A DNA stretch of 25,199 bases, taken from the NCBI GenBank assembly GCA_003514305.1, contig DORE01000156.1, positions 1-25,199 of the forward strand, read 5' to 3'. Source of the DNA: Gammaproteobacteria bacterium (GTDB lineage: Bacteria; Pseudomonadota; Gammaproteobacteria; Pseudomonadales; Pseudohongiellaceae). The notes below the pieces were generated by a model. It did not search any database, was not told the DNA's origin, and saw only the letters and a program-made list of their open reading frames with translations. Positions 15,913 through 25,153 of this stretch are shown one piece after another (position 1 is the first letter of the stretch; every line of letters begins with the position of its first letter). The position numbers were made by a program, and so were the translations under genes.

Positions 15913-16695
15913 TCAAGCCCTTTGCTTTTTGATCAAATCATACGCTGCCTTGATGTCTTGAGCCTTTTGGGTTGCGATATCTATCATCTCCTCGGGTAAA
16001 CCTTTAGCAACCAGTTTATCTGGGTGATGCTGATTCATGAGTCGACGATAAGATTTCTTCAGCTCCTGATCAGTGGCGGATTCCTGTACGCCCAATAATT
16101 CATACGCTGCGTCGAGTTTTGCCGGCTCTCCCTGGATTCCTCCAAATTGTGCGTGGCCTGAGACCATTCGCAATAGTTGCGCGAATTCCTCTGGTCGCCA
16201 GTTTAACTGCATCGCAATATGTTTGAGCGTCCTCTCTTCGTGCCTATGAAAGCTACCGTCGGCTAAGGCTGTCGAAATGAGGATTTCAAGGAACATTTGA
16301 ACCAGATTTCGGCGCCGGTAAGCTTCTCGTTTAAATTGCGCTAACACTTCATCAAGCGGAAAACTTTCCTTCTTGCCTTCATTAAAAAGGTTGATCGCCA
16401 GAGTTCTTTGCTCAGATGTCAGGCGCATACGTTGCATTACCTGCTCTGCGAGCACTATTTCATCTCGAGTTACCTTACCATCCGATTTGGCTATGTAGCC
16501 CATTACGGCGAACGTGGTGGTGAAAAATATTGACTGAACCCTCTCAGTGGCACCGATCCCCAAACTGTCATCAAACGCTATGCTTTTGAGACCACCATCA
16601 AAATAATTTCCAAGTGCCGCCCCCATAACAGCGCCAAGCGGCCCGCCCATCATGAAGCCAAATGTGCCCCCAACTATTTTCCCCCACCAACTCAA
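15913..16695 (-). CDS. djlA: Membrane-anchored DnaJ co-chaperone DjlA
   Basis: This 260-residue protein has the DjlA layout. A short glycine-rich membrane anchor (about 7-31) follows the conserved MSWWGKIVGG, then a TerB-like helical domain (about 50-180, with FATTF-like FFTTTFAVMGYIAKSDG and LADGSFHRHE) and a C-terminal J domain (about 195-260) with the DnaK-stimulating HPD at 224-226 and KLVAKGLPEEM. E. coli DjlA works with DnaK at the inner membrane and touches envelope-stress signalling. The start codon is TTG, overlapping the upstream stop as TTGA; it is accepted because the encoded N terminus matches the family. Translational coupling to the transglycosylase gene is likely. Confidence 0.93.
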   Translation of the reverse strand: MSWWGKIVGGTFGFMMGGPLGAVMGAALGNYFDGGLKSIAFDDSLGIGATERVQSIFFTTTFAVMGYIAKSDGKVTRDEIVLAEQVMQRMRLTSEQRTLAINLFNEGKKESFPLDEVLAQFKREAYRRRNLVQMFLEILISTALADGSFHRHEERTLKHIAMQLNWRPEEFAQLLRMVSGHAQFGGIQGEPAKLDAAYELLGVQESATDQELKKSYRRLMNQHHPDKLVAKGLPEEMIDIATQKAQDIKAAYDLIKKQRA

Positions 16696-17366
16696 GAAAA
16701 ACTCCTTGTTACCGGTTTAAATACAGTTTTATCACTAACTGTAGTAGGCGGCTTTTCAAACCAACTTTTGGCGAGCTCAGCACGACACTCGCCTAGCTGC
16801 CGACCAAATTTCTCTGAGTTTTTTTGCACTTGATCCGCTGCCTGCATTAGCCAGCGCTTGCTCAGATAGGTGCCACGCTGAAAGCCCGCATTACCCTCGT
16901 GATAGGCGTAATATAATGCCCTTACATCTGAGGCGCCAATGCCACTGACTCGCCGCGCATTCGAGACATACCAAGCGACAAAGTCCACCGCATCAGAAAA
17001 ATCGGACCGCGAGGCGGAAGCGTTTCCTGATCGCTGTTGATATTCCTCCCACGTTGAGTCCAGGGCTTGCGCATAGCCAAAGGCGCTCGACGGTCTAGCC
17101 CCAGGGAAAAACCACAGGAAACGTTTCCTCTCTGGACGAGCCCGAGAACGAAAACTGGACTCTTGATAAATTATAGCCATTGTTACGGCGATGGGGGTTT
17201 GCCAGCGCTTCTCCGATGCTCTAGCAGCGCGGAACCAGCCAGCACGCTCCTCAAAAATCGAACACACATCGCCAATATTTGTTGGTGGCGAACTGCTGCA
17301 GGTATTCAACAGAATTATCGAAAATAAGCCAGCGTAGCGTATCAGAGCACGCAGGCTCACACGCAT
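16692..17366 (-). CDS. SLT-domain lytic transglycosylase, probable lipoprotein
   Basis: This 224-residue protein has a hydrophobic N terminus (LIRYAGLFSIILL) ending at Cys23 in LNTC-SSSPP, an imperfect lipobox, so an outer-membrane lipoprotein is likely. The transglycosylase SLT fold is shown by the catalytic Glu69 in IIYQESSFRS, by PSSAFGYAQALDSTW, and by YYAYHEGNAGF in place of the usual NAG motif. It should cleave the MurNAc-GlcNAc bond of peptidoglycan to 1,6-anhydro ends. I recall very similar roughly 200-residue lipoproteins in Pseudomonas. The frame is open to a TTG at 17531, but those 55 residues would bury the signal peptide, so I use the ATG at 17366; its ribosome site is weak. The stop overlaps the djlA start. 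Confidence 0.85.
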   Translation of the reverse strand: MRVSLRALIRYAGLFSIILLNTCSSSPPTNIGDVCSIFEERAGWFRAARASEKRWQTPIAVTMAIIYQESSFRSRARPERKRFLWFFPGARPSSAFGYAQALDSTWEEYQQRSGNASASRSDFSDAVDFVAWYVSNARRVSGIGASDVRALYYAYHEGNAGFQRGTYLSKRWLMQAADQVQKNSEKFGRQLGECRAELAKSWFEKPPTTVSDKTVFKPVTRSFS

Positions 17367-17391
17367 GAAATAGATCTTGCCTGAAAACCCC

Positions 17392-17404
17392 AGACCTGAG
17401 GTCT
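17392..17404. promoter_or_regulatory. 13-bp perfect palindrome before the transglycosylase gene
   Basis: AGACCT-G-AGGTCT is a perfect palindrome with a single central base, 26 bp upstream of the transglycosylase ATG and inside the 219-bp gap after ligA. A one-base loop cannot form a good RNA hairpin, so if functional it is a protein-binding site on DNA. It may be chance. Confidence 0.2.
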
Positions 17405-17585
17405 TTTGCACGACAAGGACCTTAACGCCTTGCCAGCCCGAAAGATAAGTTCGGTGCAATCCTGCCTGACCTCGATTCGTGCATATCGGCTTATTGCCGC
17501 CCACGCTATCTTCCTCGCTAATTATTCGCAAATTAATTGCTTTCGTAAAAACCGAAACTGAATCTCCCTTTCGTTTTCTCTCGGG

Positions 17586-19604
17586 TCAATGAATTAGACC
17601 CTCAATTAACGCTAAAAAAGCTGCTTCATCGATGATTTTAATGCCCAGGGCTTCAGCCTTGGCACGCTTTGATCGGGCGCCCGGACCAGCTACAACTACA
17701 CTGGTATTTTTTGACACACTGCCGGCGACTTTTGCACCAAATGCCTGCAGCTTGGCTTTTGCCTCATCGCGCGACATTTGCTCTAAGGAGCCGGTCAGTA
17801 CAAACGTTTGACCCGCGAGAGTATCTGAAGTCGCACTGATTGTCTCTCGCTTAAGACTAAACCCATACTGTAGTAAATTGCCAATAAGCGAAAGATTGTG
17901 CTCTTTGCGAAAAAACGCTTCGATGTGCGCAGCCACAATCGGCCCAACGTCCCGAATCTGTTCATGCTCTTCAGCGCTGGCCTCAATGATGGCTTGTAAG
18001 TCTTGATAATGATGAGCCAGGGCCTGCGCTGTCGCTTCACCTACCTCACGAATTCCAAGGGCATAAAGAAAACGTGCCAGTGTCGCCTGCTTGCTTTTTT
18101 CGATCGCCGCAATCACGTTTTGTGCTGATTTTGGCCCCATCCGCTCCAGCTTTCTGATCTGAGATTCCTCCAACCGGTACAGGTCAGCGACGGTGAAAAT
18201 AAGCTCTTGATCGACCATTATCTCGATCAGTTTGTCACCTAGGCCATCGATATCCAAGGCTGATCGGGACGCAAAATGCTTAATCGACTCTTTTCGCTGT
18301 GCTGGACAAATTAACCCCCCACTGCATTTATAAAGAACCTCTCCCTCTTTCAGAACAACGGAACCGCATGCGGGACAATGACTCGGCATTACAATTGTTC
18401 GGGCAATTACGTTTTTCTCTGGAGAAATAACCCGGATAATCTTTGGTATAACATCTCCCGCCCGTCTCACAATTACTGAATCGCCGACACGCAATCCTAG
18501 TCGCTTGACTTCGTCCATATTGTGCAAAGTGGTATTACTCACTGTGACCCCACCGACGAATACCGGCTCAAGCCTCGCCACGGGCGTAATCGTCCCCGTC
18601 CTGCCTACCTGAAATTCAACATCGATAACCTGAGTTGTTTTTTCTTCTGCAGGGAACTTGTATGCCATCGCCCACCTGGGTGTGCGGGCATTCTGACCCA
18701 GTTCGAGCTGAGTTTGGAGATCATTGACTTTGATCACTGCTCCATCGATCTCGTAATTCAGGACATTGCGCTTGTCTAGCAGGTCCAGGCAATACTCTAC
18801 ACAGCTGTCAACTCCCATTTCGACACTTCGATCAGGATTGACCGGTAATCCCCAAGCTTCGAGTAAACCGAAGACGTCACTCAACCGACCAGGCATTTCT
18901 AACCCATCGACTAGGCCGATGCTGTAGCAATACATTTGCAAGGGAATTTTAGCTGCTTTACGAGGGTCTAATTGTCTGACAGTACCTGCAGCAGTGTTGC
19001 GCGGATTGACAAATATCTTACCGCCCCCACGCTTTGCTTGACTGTTTAATTTCTCGAAGCCCGCTTTCCCAAGATACACTTCACCCCTAACCTCAAGCCG
19101 CCCCGTCAATCCCTGAGTGTCCAAACGCAGCGGAATAGTGTGGATTGTGCGTATGTTATGAGTGATATCCTCGCCGATAAGACCGTCCCCACGAGTCGCC
19201 GCACGTTTAAGAACTCCATCTAGATAGAGCAGGCTCACCGCAACGCCGTCGACTTTGGGCTCGCAGCTGTATTCGAGACTCGCTTCTGAACCTAGGCGCT
19301 TTTTCATTCTGGATTCAAAGTCTTTCAAATCCTGCTCATCGAAAACCTTGTCCAGTGAGAGCATAGCTTGCTCATGTGTGACCTGAACAAACTGAGCGAG
19401 AGGCTCAGACCCAACCCGCCGTGTCGGAGATTCAGGCGTCACCAGGTCATACACCTGCTCGAGCTCATTCAAGCGGTCGAACAAAGCATCGTAGTCAGCA
19501 TCAGGGATTTCAGGGCTATCAAGTGTGTAATATTGGCGATTGTGGTGATTAATCTCACGCCGCAACGCGGCCACTTCCTGCAGAATATTGTCAGGAGCAG
19601 TCAT
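17586..19604 (-). CDS. ligA: NAD-dependent DNA ligase LigA
   Basis: This is the essential replicative ligase of 672 residues (E. coli 671). Domains in order are: NAD-binding Ia domain (YYTLDSPEIPDADYD, 26-40); adenylation domain with the AMP-accepting Lys117 in CEPKVDG and ATRGDG at 136-141; OB fold with RAGDVIPKI; a four-cysteine zinc site (Cys410, 413, 427, 433); helix-hairpin-helix repeats (about 440-590); and a C-terminal BRCT domain (about 595-672) beginning LAGQTFVLTGSLEQMSR. All are intact. The ATG has no clear Shine-Dalgarno but gives the expected N terminus, and it lies 27 bp after the zipA stop in the common smc-zipA-ligA order, so it is probably co-transcribed. Confidence 0.97.
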   Translation of the reverse strand: MTAPDNILQEVAALRREINHHNRQYYTLDSPEIPDADYDALFDRLNELEQVYDLVTPESPTRRVGSEPLAQFVQVTHEQAMLSLDKVFDEQDLKDFESRMKKRLGSEASLEYSCEPKVDGVAVSLLYLDGVLKRAATRGDGLIGEDITHNIRTIHTIPLRLDTQGLTGRLEVRGEVYLGKAGFEKLNSQAKRGGGKIFVNPRNTAAGTVRQLDPRKAAKIPLQMYCYSIGLVDGLEMPGRLSDVFGLLEAWGLPVNPDRSVEMGVDSCVEYCLDLLDKRNVLNYEIDGAVIKVNDLQTQLELGQNARTPRWAMAYKFPAEEKTTQVIDVEFQVGRTGTITPVARLEPVFVGGVTVSNTTLHNMDEVKRLGLRVGDSVIVRRAGDVIPKIIRVISPEKNVIARTIVMPSHCPACGSVVLKEGEVLYKCSGGLICPAQRKESIKHFASRSALDIDGLGDKLIEIMVDQELIFTVADLYRLEESQIRKLERMGPKSAQNVIAAIEKSKQATLARFLYALGIREVGEATAQALAHHYQDLQAIIEASAEEHEQIRDVGPIVAAHIEAFFRKEHNLSLIGNLLQYGFSLKRETISATSDTLAGQTFVLTGSLEQMSRDEAKAKLQAFGAKVAGSVSKNTSVVVAGPGARSKRAKAEALGIKIIDEAAFLALIEGLIH

Positions 19605-19631
19605 ATTGGATTTGTCTGAAGGAGGACGCTG

Positions 19632-21542
19632 TTAGGCGTTATTGCCAGCCGCCCGCAATTGTCGGAGTTCAAAATCTCTAATTCTCTGGCGGTAGTGCTC
19701 AATCGTCTGAGCGGTCATAACATTTCTATGATCGTCTTTCAACTCACCGTCGAGTGAATCCTTCAGGCGAATTGCAGCGTCCAGCATTTGCTCGAATGCT
19801 TCCAGATTCTTAATTGGGGAAGGCAAGGCTAAAAACAGGCTGACTCCGATCGTTCTAAGATCCGCCATGGCGTTCGGGTCAAAAGCTCCCGGATTAAGAA
19901 TATTAGCAACACTGAAGATCACTGGACCATTATTTGTACCGCGAAAACGTTTATGAAAGATATTCATGTCTCCAAACTTCAAACCGCTGGTGATTAAGGC
20001 CTCAAGCAAGTCATCCCCATGAAGCTCGGAGCCCTCTCGGGCCATTACGTTACAAACAAGCACCTCGGCTGGCTGCGCCACCGAAGCCTGCTGCCGGACC
20101 GCTGACGAGCTACTGCTTTCGGTTTCCTGCTGCACTTCAACCAAATAGCTGTCTGTATGGCTCAATTTCTCATCAGCAACTCCAGTACCCTCTACAACGA
20201 CTGTATCGGCACTGGTCTCGTCATTGGGACCTGTCTCATATGACGCAGCAAGCGCAGTTCCCGATGTATCGGCATTGCTCTCTTTATTTTGGCTCGCAGC
20301 AGTTGCTGCGTCAGGAGGGGCAGTCTCCTGTTTTACGACAGCATCGTCGCCCTCCGATAAAACATACATGCCTTCGTGTCGCCCCTCCGACAAAGGGAGA
20401 TCTGCCTCGGCCTCCAAGCTCGTCCGCTTTCGCCATGAGTCAAATAAAGCGGTTGCCTTCGAAACCAGCGTTTTCGGGCGAACATTCCTCCCCGTAGAAT
20501 GCTCATCGCCTTCATCAAAAAGACCAACTTGGGCATTTGCGGCTGGATTGCCACCGATACGATCTCCGGCCGTCATGGAAAATTGATTGAGCCCATCGTC
20601 ATCCTCACGCTCCGGGCCTAGCTCGTCATAATCTTCCTCAAATTCTCGGCCTTCGCTCGATACACCCGATGGACTCGAACGAGTTTCTTCCCCCGCCGGT
20701 GCACTCGGATCAGCTGTGACGAACACAGATTCAGACGTCTCGTCGTCTACATAGTCGTCCAAATAATCAAGCAGCACCTCATCTGGGTGCTGACCGTCTT
20801 CGTCAACACCGCCGCTCGGCAACAATTCACTGTCACTCACGCCATTATTGGCGCTGATATCTTGCCTCCTCGACTCCACGCCAGCTTGCTGAGCGAGAGA
20901 AGGTGATTCGCTAGTCAAAGACTCTTCCAGATGAATTTCGGAGTCATCCGGTGCTAGCTGGGTCCCTTCGCAGGGCTTTTTATTTGTCTCAAGCGGTTCC
21001 TCAAACTCGTCGAGGGTCCGGTCGCTACAGACAGACTGGCCAATCTCAGTAATTGAAGTGCCTGATAGATCATGGAAATGTTGAGTGGCAGCCACGTCGG
21101 CTTTTTTGCGCTGGTCTTCTGCAGCCCGTCCAAGGCTGCCCCCAACGGTCTTTGACTTGAGGGCATTCAGGTTACTCGCTTGGTCATCCATGCTCACAAA
21201 CTCTTCCGGGTCATTTGACTGACCAATAGCAACCGAATCCATTAGAATTGGAACGGCCTCGCCATTATCCTCCAAGTCGAGCGCTTCTGCCCGTTGACGC
21301 GCAGTCTCAAGCTTATTCGAGTCACCTTCGCTTTCAGCCTTATCTCGCTGCACGACACGCGCACCGCCTCCGGGTAACTCAGCCAACTCAGGCCCGTCTA
21401 AGTTGACATGCAAAGGAACCTTCTTATCAATTGCTACACGCAATTGCCCGCGGCGCGCTTTAAGCGCCACTATCAGTCCACGCAAGATTGCGCCTACAAT
21501 AGCGAGGCCAAGAAGAAGAATGATAAGTTCGCGTAGACTCAT
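19632..21542 (-). CDS. zipA: Cell division protein ZipA with an extended acidic linker
   Basis: ZipA anchors FtsZ to the inner membrane at the division site. The N-terminal transmembrane segment (about 5-27, LIILLLGLAIVGAILRGLIV) precedes a basic stretch (LKARRGQLRVAIDKK). The C-terminal FtsZ-binding domain starts near 492 (AEVLVCNVMA) and includes GLKFGDMNIFHK, PVIFSVANILNPGAFD and LFLALP, all typical of the family. Between them, about 70-490 is low in hydrophobic residues and rich in Asp, Glu and Ser. The total of 636 residues is nearly twice E. coli ZipA (328), and the linker is acidic rather than proline/glutamine-rich. It sits 104 bp after smc and 27 bp before ligA. Identity is firm from both ends and the position; the linker's role is unknown. 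Confidence 0.93.
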   Translation of the reverse strand: MSLRELIILLLGLAIVGAILRGLIVALKARRGQLRVAIDKKVPLHVNLDGPELAELPGGGARVVQRDKAESEGDSNKLETARQRAEALDLEDNGEAVPILMDSVAIGQSNDPEEFVSMDDQASNLNALKSKTVGGSLGRAAEDQRKKADVAATQHFHDLSGTSITEIGQSVCSDRTLDEFEEPLETNKKPCEGTQLAPDDSEIHLEESLTSESPSLAQQAGVESRRQDISANNGVSDSELLPSGGVDEDGQHPDEVLLDYLDDYVDDETSESVFVTADPSAPAGEETRSSPSGVSSEGREFEEDYDELGPEREDDDGLNQFSMTAGDRIGGNPAANAQVGLFDEGDEHSTGRNVRPKTLVSKATALFDSWRKRTSLEAEADLPLSEGRHEGMYVLSEGDDAVVKQETAPPDAATAASQNKESNADTSGTALAASYETGPNDETSADTVVVEGTGVADEKLSHTDSYLVEVQQETESSSSSAVRQQASVAQPAEVLVCNVMAREGSELHGDDLLEALITSGLKFGDMNIFHKRFRGTNNGPVIFSVANILNPGAFDPNAMADLRTIGVSLFLALPSPIKNLEAFEQMLDAAIRLKDSLDGELKDDHRNVMTAQTIEHYRQRIRDFELRQLRAAGNNA

Positions 21543-21646
21543 GAGGTAACGAGCGTGCCGGTCAGGTACTTGCCGGTTAAAATTACTATTACTATCTGAC
21601 GGTTAAGAACATTTCTTTAGCATAACTCATTCCATATCAAGCGGAA

Positions 21647-24600
21647 TCACATGGCCGCAAGCTCTGCCGCCTCATCAATATCCACTGCAACAATGCGTGA
21701 AACGCCCGCTTCATGCATGGTGACACCCAGTAACTGATTAGCGACTTCCATTGTGATTTTGTTATGCGTGATGAAAATGAACTGCACGTTAGCCGACATT
21801 TCTGCCACTAGATTCGCATAACGACCAACGTTTGCGTCATCTAACGGCGCATCCACTTCATCCAACATACAGAAGGGCGAGGGATTGAGGTGAAAAATTG
21901 AGAAAACCAATGCAATCGCGGTCATTGCTTTCTCACCTCCTGAAAGTAGATGAATAGTGCTATTTCGCTTACCCGGTGGTCGCGCCATGATCGTAACACC
22001 GGTGTCTAATAGGTCTTCCCCCGTCATGTCCAGATATGCGTGTCCACCACCGAAAATCCTTGGAAATAGGCTTTGCAAGCCTCCGTTGATTTTGTCGAAT
22101 GTCTCCTTGAATCGGGTTCGAGTCTCTTTATCGATCTTTCGAATGGCGTTTTGGAGGGTGACCAAAGCCCGTTCCAAATCTTCGTTCTGCTTATCTAGAT
22201 ACACCTTACGCTCAGACTGCGTTTGGTATTCCTCGATAGCGGCAAGATTGATTGGGCCCAAGCGCTGTATACGATTACCCAACTTCTCCAGGGCCTGCTC
22301 ACATTCCAACTCGCTGAGCCCCTCCGGTAATTGCTGGATCACTGCATCTAACTCAAAATTCGCCATCGTCAGTTGCTCTATCAAGGCGTCTCTCTTGACT
22401 GTGGCGCCTTCGGACTTCAACCGATTCTGCATCAACGCTTCGCGCAAAGAGTTCTGTTTCGCCTGTTTATCGTTGCGCTCCTGTTCCAGTTTACGCATTG
22501 CATGCTCATTCTCGTCCACCCTGGCCTTAGCCTCAGCCAATTCTTTTTCAACTCCAAGTCGCTGCTCCAGCAGCATTTCAAGATCCGCGCGTATGCCTTC
22601 CAGCGGCTCATGGGATTCCTCAATTTGGCTAGTGAGGCTTTCAATACGCTCTTTGGAGCGATGCACTTGACTAGCCATGCGATCCATTGTCTCTCGGGTT
22701 GATTTTAACTGAGCGGCAACCGACTGATGTCTTAGAGCTAAATCATGAACCTTATCCTTGTGTTTCTGAGACTTCTCCCTAGCGATGGTCAAGGTGGATC
22801 GCACTTCTTCACGCTTCGACTCCAACTGTTCGCGACCGCCCTCATCCCGCGCCATCCTGTCAAGAGCCTCCTGCAGTCTGGCACGTGCCTCACCAATTTG
22901 GGACTCTTCAAGCCCAATCAGTCTGCCTAACTCCTGCAACTCCTTAACGACCTGCTGCTTGCGCACCGAAATCTCTTCGGCCTTCGCGCGGTGCGCACTC
23001 AATCGAGATTTCACGTCACCGATAAATCGGGTTTTTTCCGCCACGTCGGCTTGGCAGGATTCGCGCTTTAACTCAGCGGCCTTCAATGACTCGCGCAGAG
23101 CCGTGCGATCTTGTTCAAGTATCTCAATATCTGCTCCTAGCCGCTTGAGTTGCAGGAATAATTCACCGATCAGCCCTCGCCTCTCGACTATTGAATCCTG
23201 AGCACTGATGTTCTTTACCTGGATCCAATTAGAACCAAGCCAAACCCCGTCGCGCGTAACGATTGACTCTGAAGAGCTCAGCTTCTTCTGGTGAGCCAGA
23301 GCTTCTGCGAGGCTTTCTGCTGCATAGATCCCATGCAGCAAGTTTCCCAATTGCCAATCGCAACCTATTTTTGTGCCGATAAATGGCAAATTCAGATTAT
23401 TAGAGAAATCCTCGGGCACAGCCATGACGTCAAAGAATGACACTTTACCCAGAGGCAAATCACTTAGTGCTTGAGCGACGTTATCTAAGCCGTCTGTGCA
23501 AATGGCTTGAAGGGATTCTCCAAGTACTGACTCGACCGCCAACTCCCAGCCACTATCAATACGCAGACCCTCTGCCAAGCGCAACTGATTGTCAAACCCC
23601 TTCGCCCTGAGCCACTCATTTAGCTTCAGATTATCTTGACCGAGTGCAGCCTGTTGAAGAGCTTCGAGCGAAGCCAACTTTCCCTGAGCAGTTTGCAGCT
23701 CACTGCGAAGTTGATCGAGCTTTGACTGGTTGTCTGCAATAGACTGCCTACATGTCATCACTTGGTTACTGGTAGATAGCTCGCTGCTGAGTTCACTCAG
23801 TTCGCGCTCGAGCGCTCGCAACTGCTGCTCGTCTTCACTCGCGGCGTTAATGCTGGGCGAATCGGACAGTCGATTCTGTTCCTCAATCAAGCGTTTTCGA
23901 CGACCCAAAGCACGATCAATTGATTGCTCTAGTTGCTGAATCCGCGACTGCTCAACTTCTGCTGTTTGCCGCGGCTCTTCCGCTCTTTGGTTGAACTCAT
24001 CCCAGGCTTGCTGCCATTCCTGCGAGGCTGTCTCCGCGGCAGCCAGTTCAGTAGCTGCCTGTTGCTCCTCACTGCGCGTAGTTTTGAGTTCCGGCTCAAT
24101 ATCTTTGAGCTCAGCATCAAGTTGGGTAACCTTTCTTAGATCTGCATCCAGCTCTTCTCGAGTCTGTTCCCAACCACCTTCAGTCTCCATTAAATCCAGC
24201 TTAAGCTGCTCTACTCTATCTATACGATATTCAATCGACTGTTCGATACGAGCAATGTCATTACCAAGGCTGTAGAAACGCGCTTGGACCTCCCCTAATG
24301 TATCTGTCAGTTCAGTGTTATCCGCCAAATGCTGTTCAACACTCGCATCGAGCGATCGCCGATCCGCAATAGTCGCTTCGATCTGAATTTCCAGTTGACT
24401 TATTTCTACCTGGTTTTGCTTCAGCTCAGCATCCAGGCTTCGCCAGCGCAGCGCATTGAGGTTTGCGTTCGTCTGACGTTCCTCCGCCTTTAGCTCGCCA
24501 TACTTTTCTGCAGCGACCGATTGTCGTTTGAGATGTTGCATTTGGCGCCCAAGTTCATCTCGAATATCTTCTAGCCGCTCAAGATTTTCTTTCGTTCGCT

Positions 24601-25153
24601 TAATTCGACTTTCAGTCTCTTTCCGGCGTTCCTTGTACTTTGAAATTCCTGCAGCCTCTTCGATATAAATCCGAAGCTCTTCAGGTTTCGATTCAATTAA
24701 TCGTGACACCATTCCCTGCTCAATAATCGAATAGCTGCGTGCCCCCAAGCCCGTACCAAGAAAAATATCAGTAATGTCTTTGCGCCGGCATTTAGTTCCG
24801 TTCAAGGAATAGGTTGATTGTGCCTCACGATCAACCTTCCGCCTGATCGAGACTTCGGTGAAGTTTGCGTATTCACCTGTCAACTTGTGATCGTGATTAT
24901 CAAACACCAACTCCACGCTCGCTTGACCAACCGGCTTGCGTGCACTCGAGCCATTGAAGATCACATCGGTCATTTGCTCTCCGCGAAGATTTTTGGCGGA
25001 GCTCTCGCCCATTACCCAACGAACCGCATCAATCACATTTGATTTGCCACATCCATTAGGGCCGACCACTGAACACATGTTGGAGGGGAAATTGATCGAG
25101 GTGGGGTCTACGAAAGACTTGAAACCCGCTAACTTAATACACTTTAGGCGCAT
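21647..25153 (-). CDS. smc: Chromosome segregation ATPase SMC
   Basis: This structural maintenance of chromosomes protein, the ATPase of bacterial condensin, has 1168 residues. The N-terminal head has the Walker A GPNGCGKS (31-38). Long charged coiled coils (about 165-490 and 650-920) flank a globular hinge (about 500-640). The C-terminal head has the ABC signature LSGGEK (1070-1075) and Walker B MLDEVDAPLDDANV (from 1096). It is expected to work with ScpA and ScpB, which are not in this window. The frame continues to an ATG at 25177, but the ATG at 25153 gives the universal MRLKCIKLAGFKSFVDPT beginning; neither has a good ribosome site. Its promoter would lie at or beyond the window edge. 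SMC instead of MukB argues against an enteric or vibrio host. Confidence 0.97.
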   Translation of the reverse strand: MRLKCIKLAGFKSFVDPTSINFPSNMCSVVGPNGCGKSNVIDAVRWVMGESSAKNLRGEQMTDVIFNGSSARKPVGQASVELVFDNHDHKLTGEYANFTEVSIRRKVDREAQSTYSLNGTKCRRKDITDIFLGTGLGARSYSIIEQGMVSRLIESKPEELRIYIEEAAGISKYKERRKETESRIKRTKENLERLEDIRDELGRQMQHLKRQSVAAEKYGELKAEERQTNANLNALRWRSLDAELKQNQVEISQLEIQIEATIADRRSLDASVEQHLADNTELTDTLGEVQARFYSLGNDIARIEQSIEYRIDRVEQLKLDLMETEGGWEQTREELDADLRKVTQLDAELKDIEPELKTTRSEEQQAATELAAAETASQEWQQAWDEFNQRAEEPRQTAEVEQSRIQQLEQSIDRALGRRKRLIEEQNRLSDSPSINAASEDEQQLRALERELSELSSELSTSNQVMTCRQSIADNQSKLDQLRSELQTAQGKLASLEALQQAALGQDNLKLNEWLRAKGFDNQLRLAEGLRIDSGWELAVESVLGESLQAICTDGLDNVAQALSDLPLGKVSFFDVMAVPEDFSNNLNLPFIGTKIGCDWQLGNLLHGIYAAESLAEALAHQKKLSSSESIVTRDGVWLGSNWIQVKNISAQDSIVERRGLIGELFLQLKRLGADIEILEQDRTALRESLKAAELKRESCQADVAEKTRFIGDVKSRLSAHRAKAEEISVRKQQVVKELQELGRLIGLEESQIGEARARLQEALDRMARDEGGREQLESKREEVRSTLTIAREKSQKHKDKVHDLALRHQSVAAQLKSTRETMDRMASQVHRSKERIESLTSQIEESHEPLEGIRADLEMLLEQRLGVEKELAEAKARVDENEHAMRKLEQERNDKQAKQNSLREALMQNRLKSEGATVKRDALIEQLTMANFELDAVIQQLPEGLSELECEQALEKLGNRIQRLGPINLAAIEEYQTQSERKVYLDKQNEDLERALVTLQNAIRKIDKETRTRFKETFDKINGGLQSLFPRIFGGGHAYLDMTGEDLLDTGVTIMARPPGKRNSTIHLLSGGEKAMTAIALVFSIFHLNPSPFCMLDEVDAPLDDANVGRYANLVAEMSANVQFIFITHNKITMEVANQLLGVTMHEAGVSRIVAVDIDEAAELAAM

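Noticed and set aside
21957..22670. 237-codon plus-strand open frame opposite smc.
   Set aside because: It lies wholly antisense to well-conserved SMC coding sequence; the serine-rich translation is typical of an antisense shadow.
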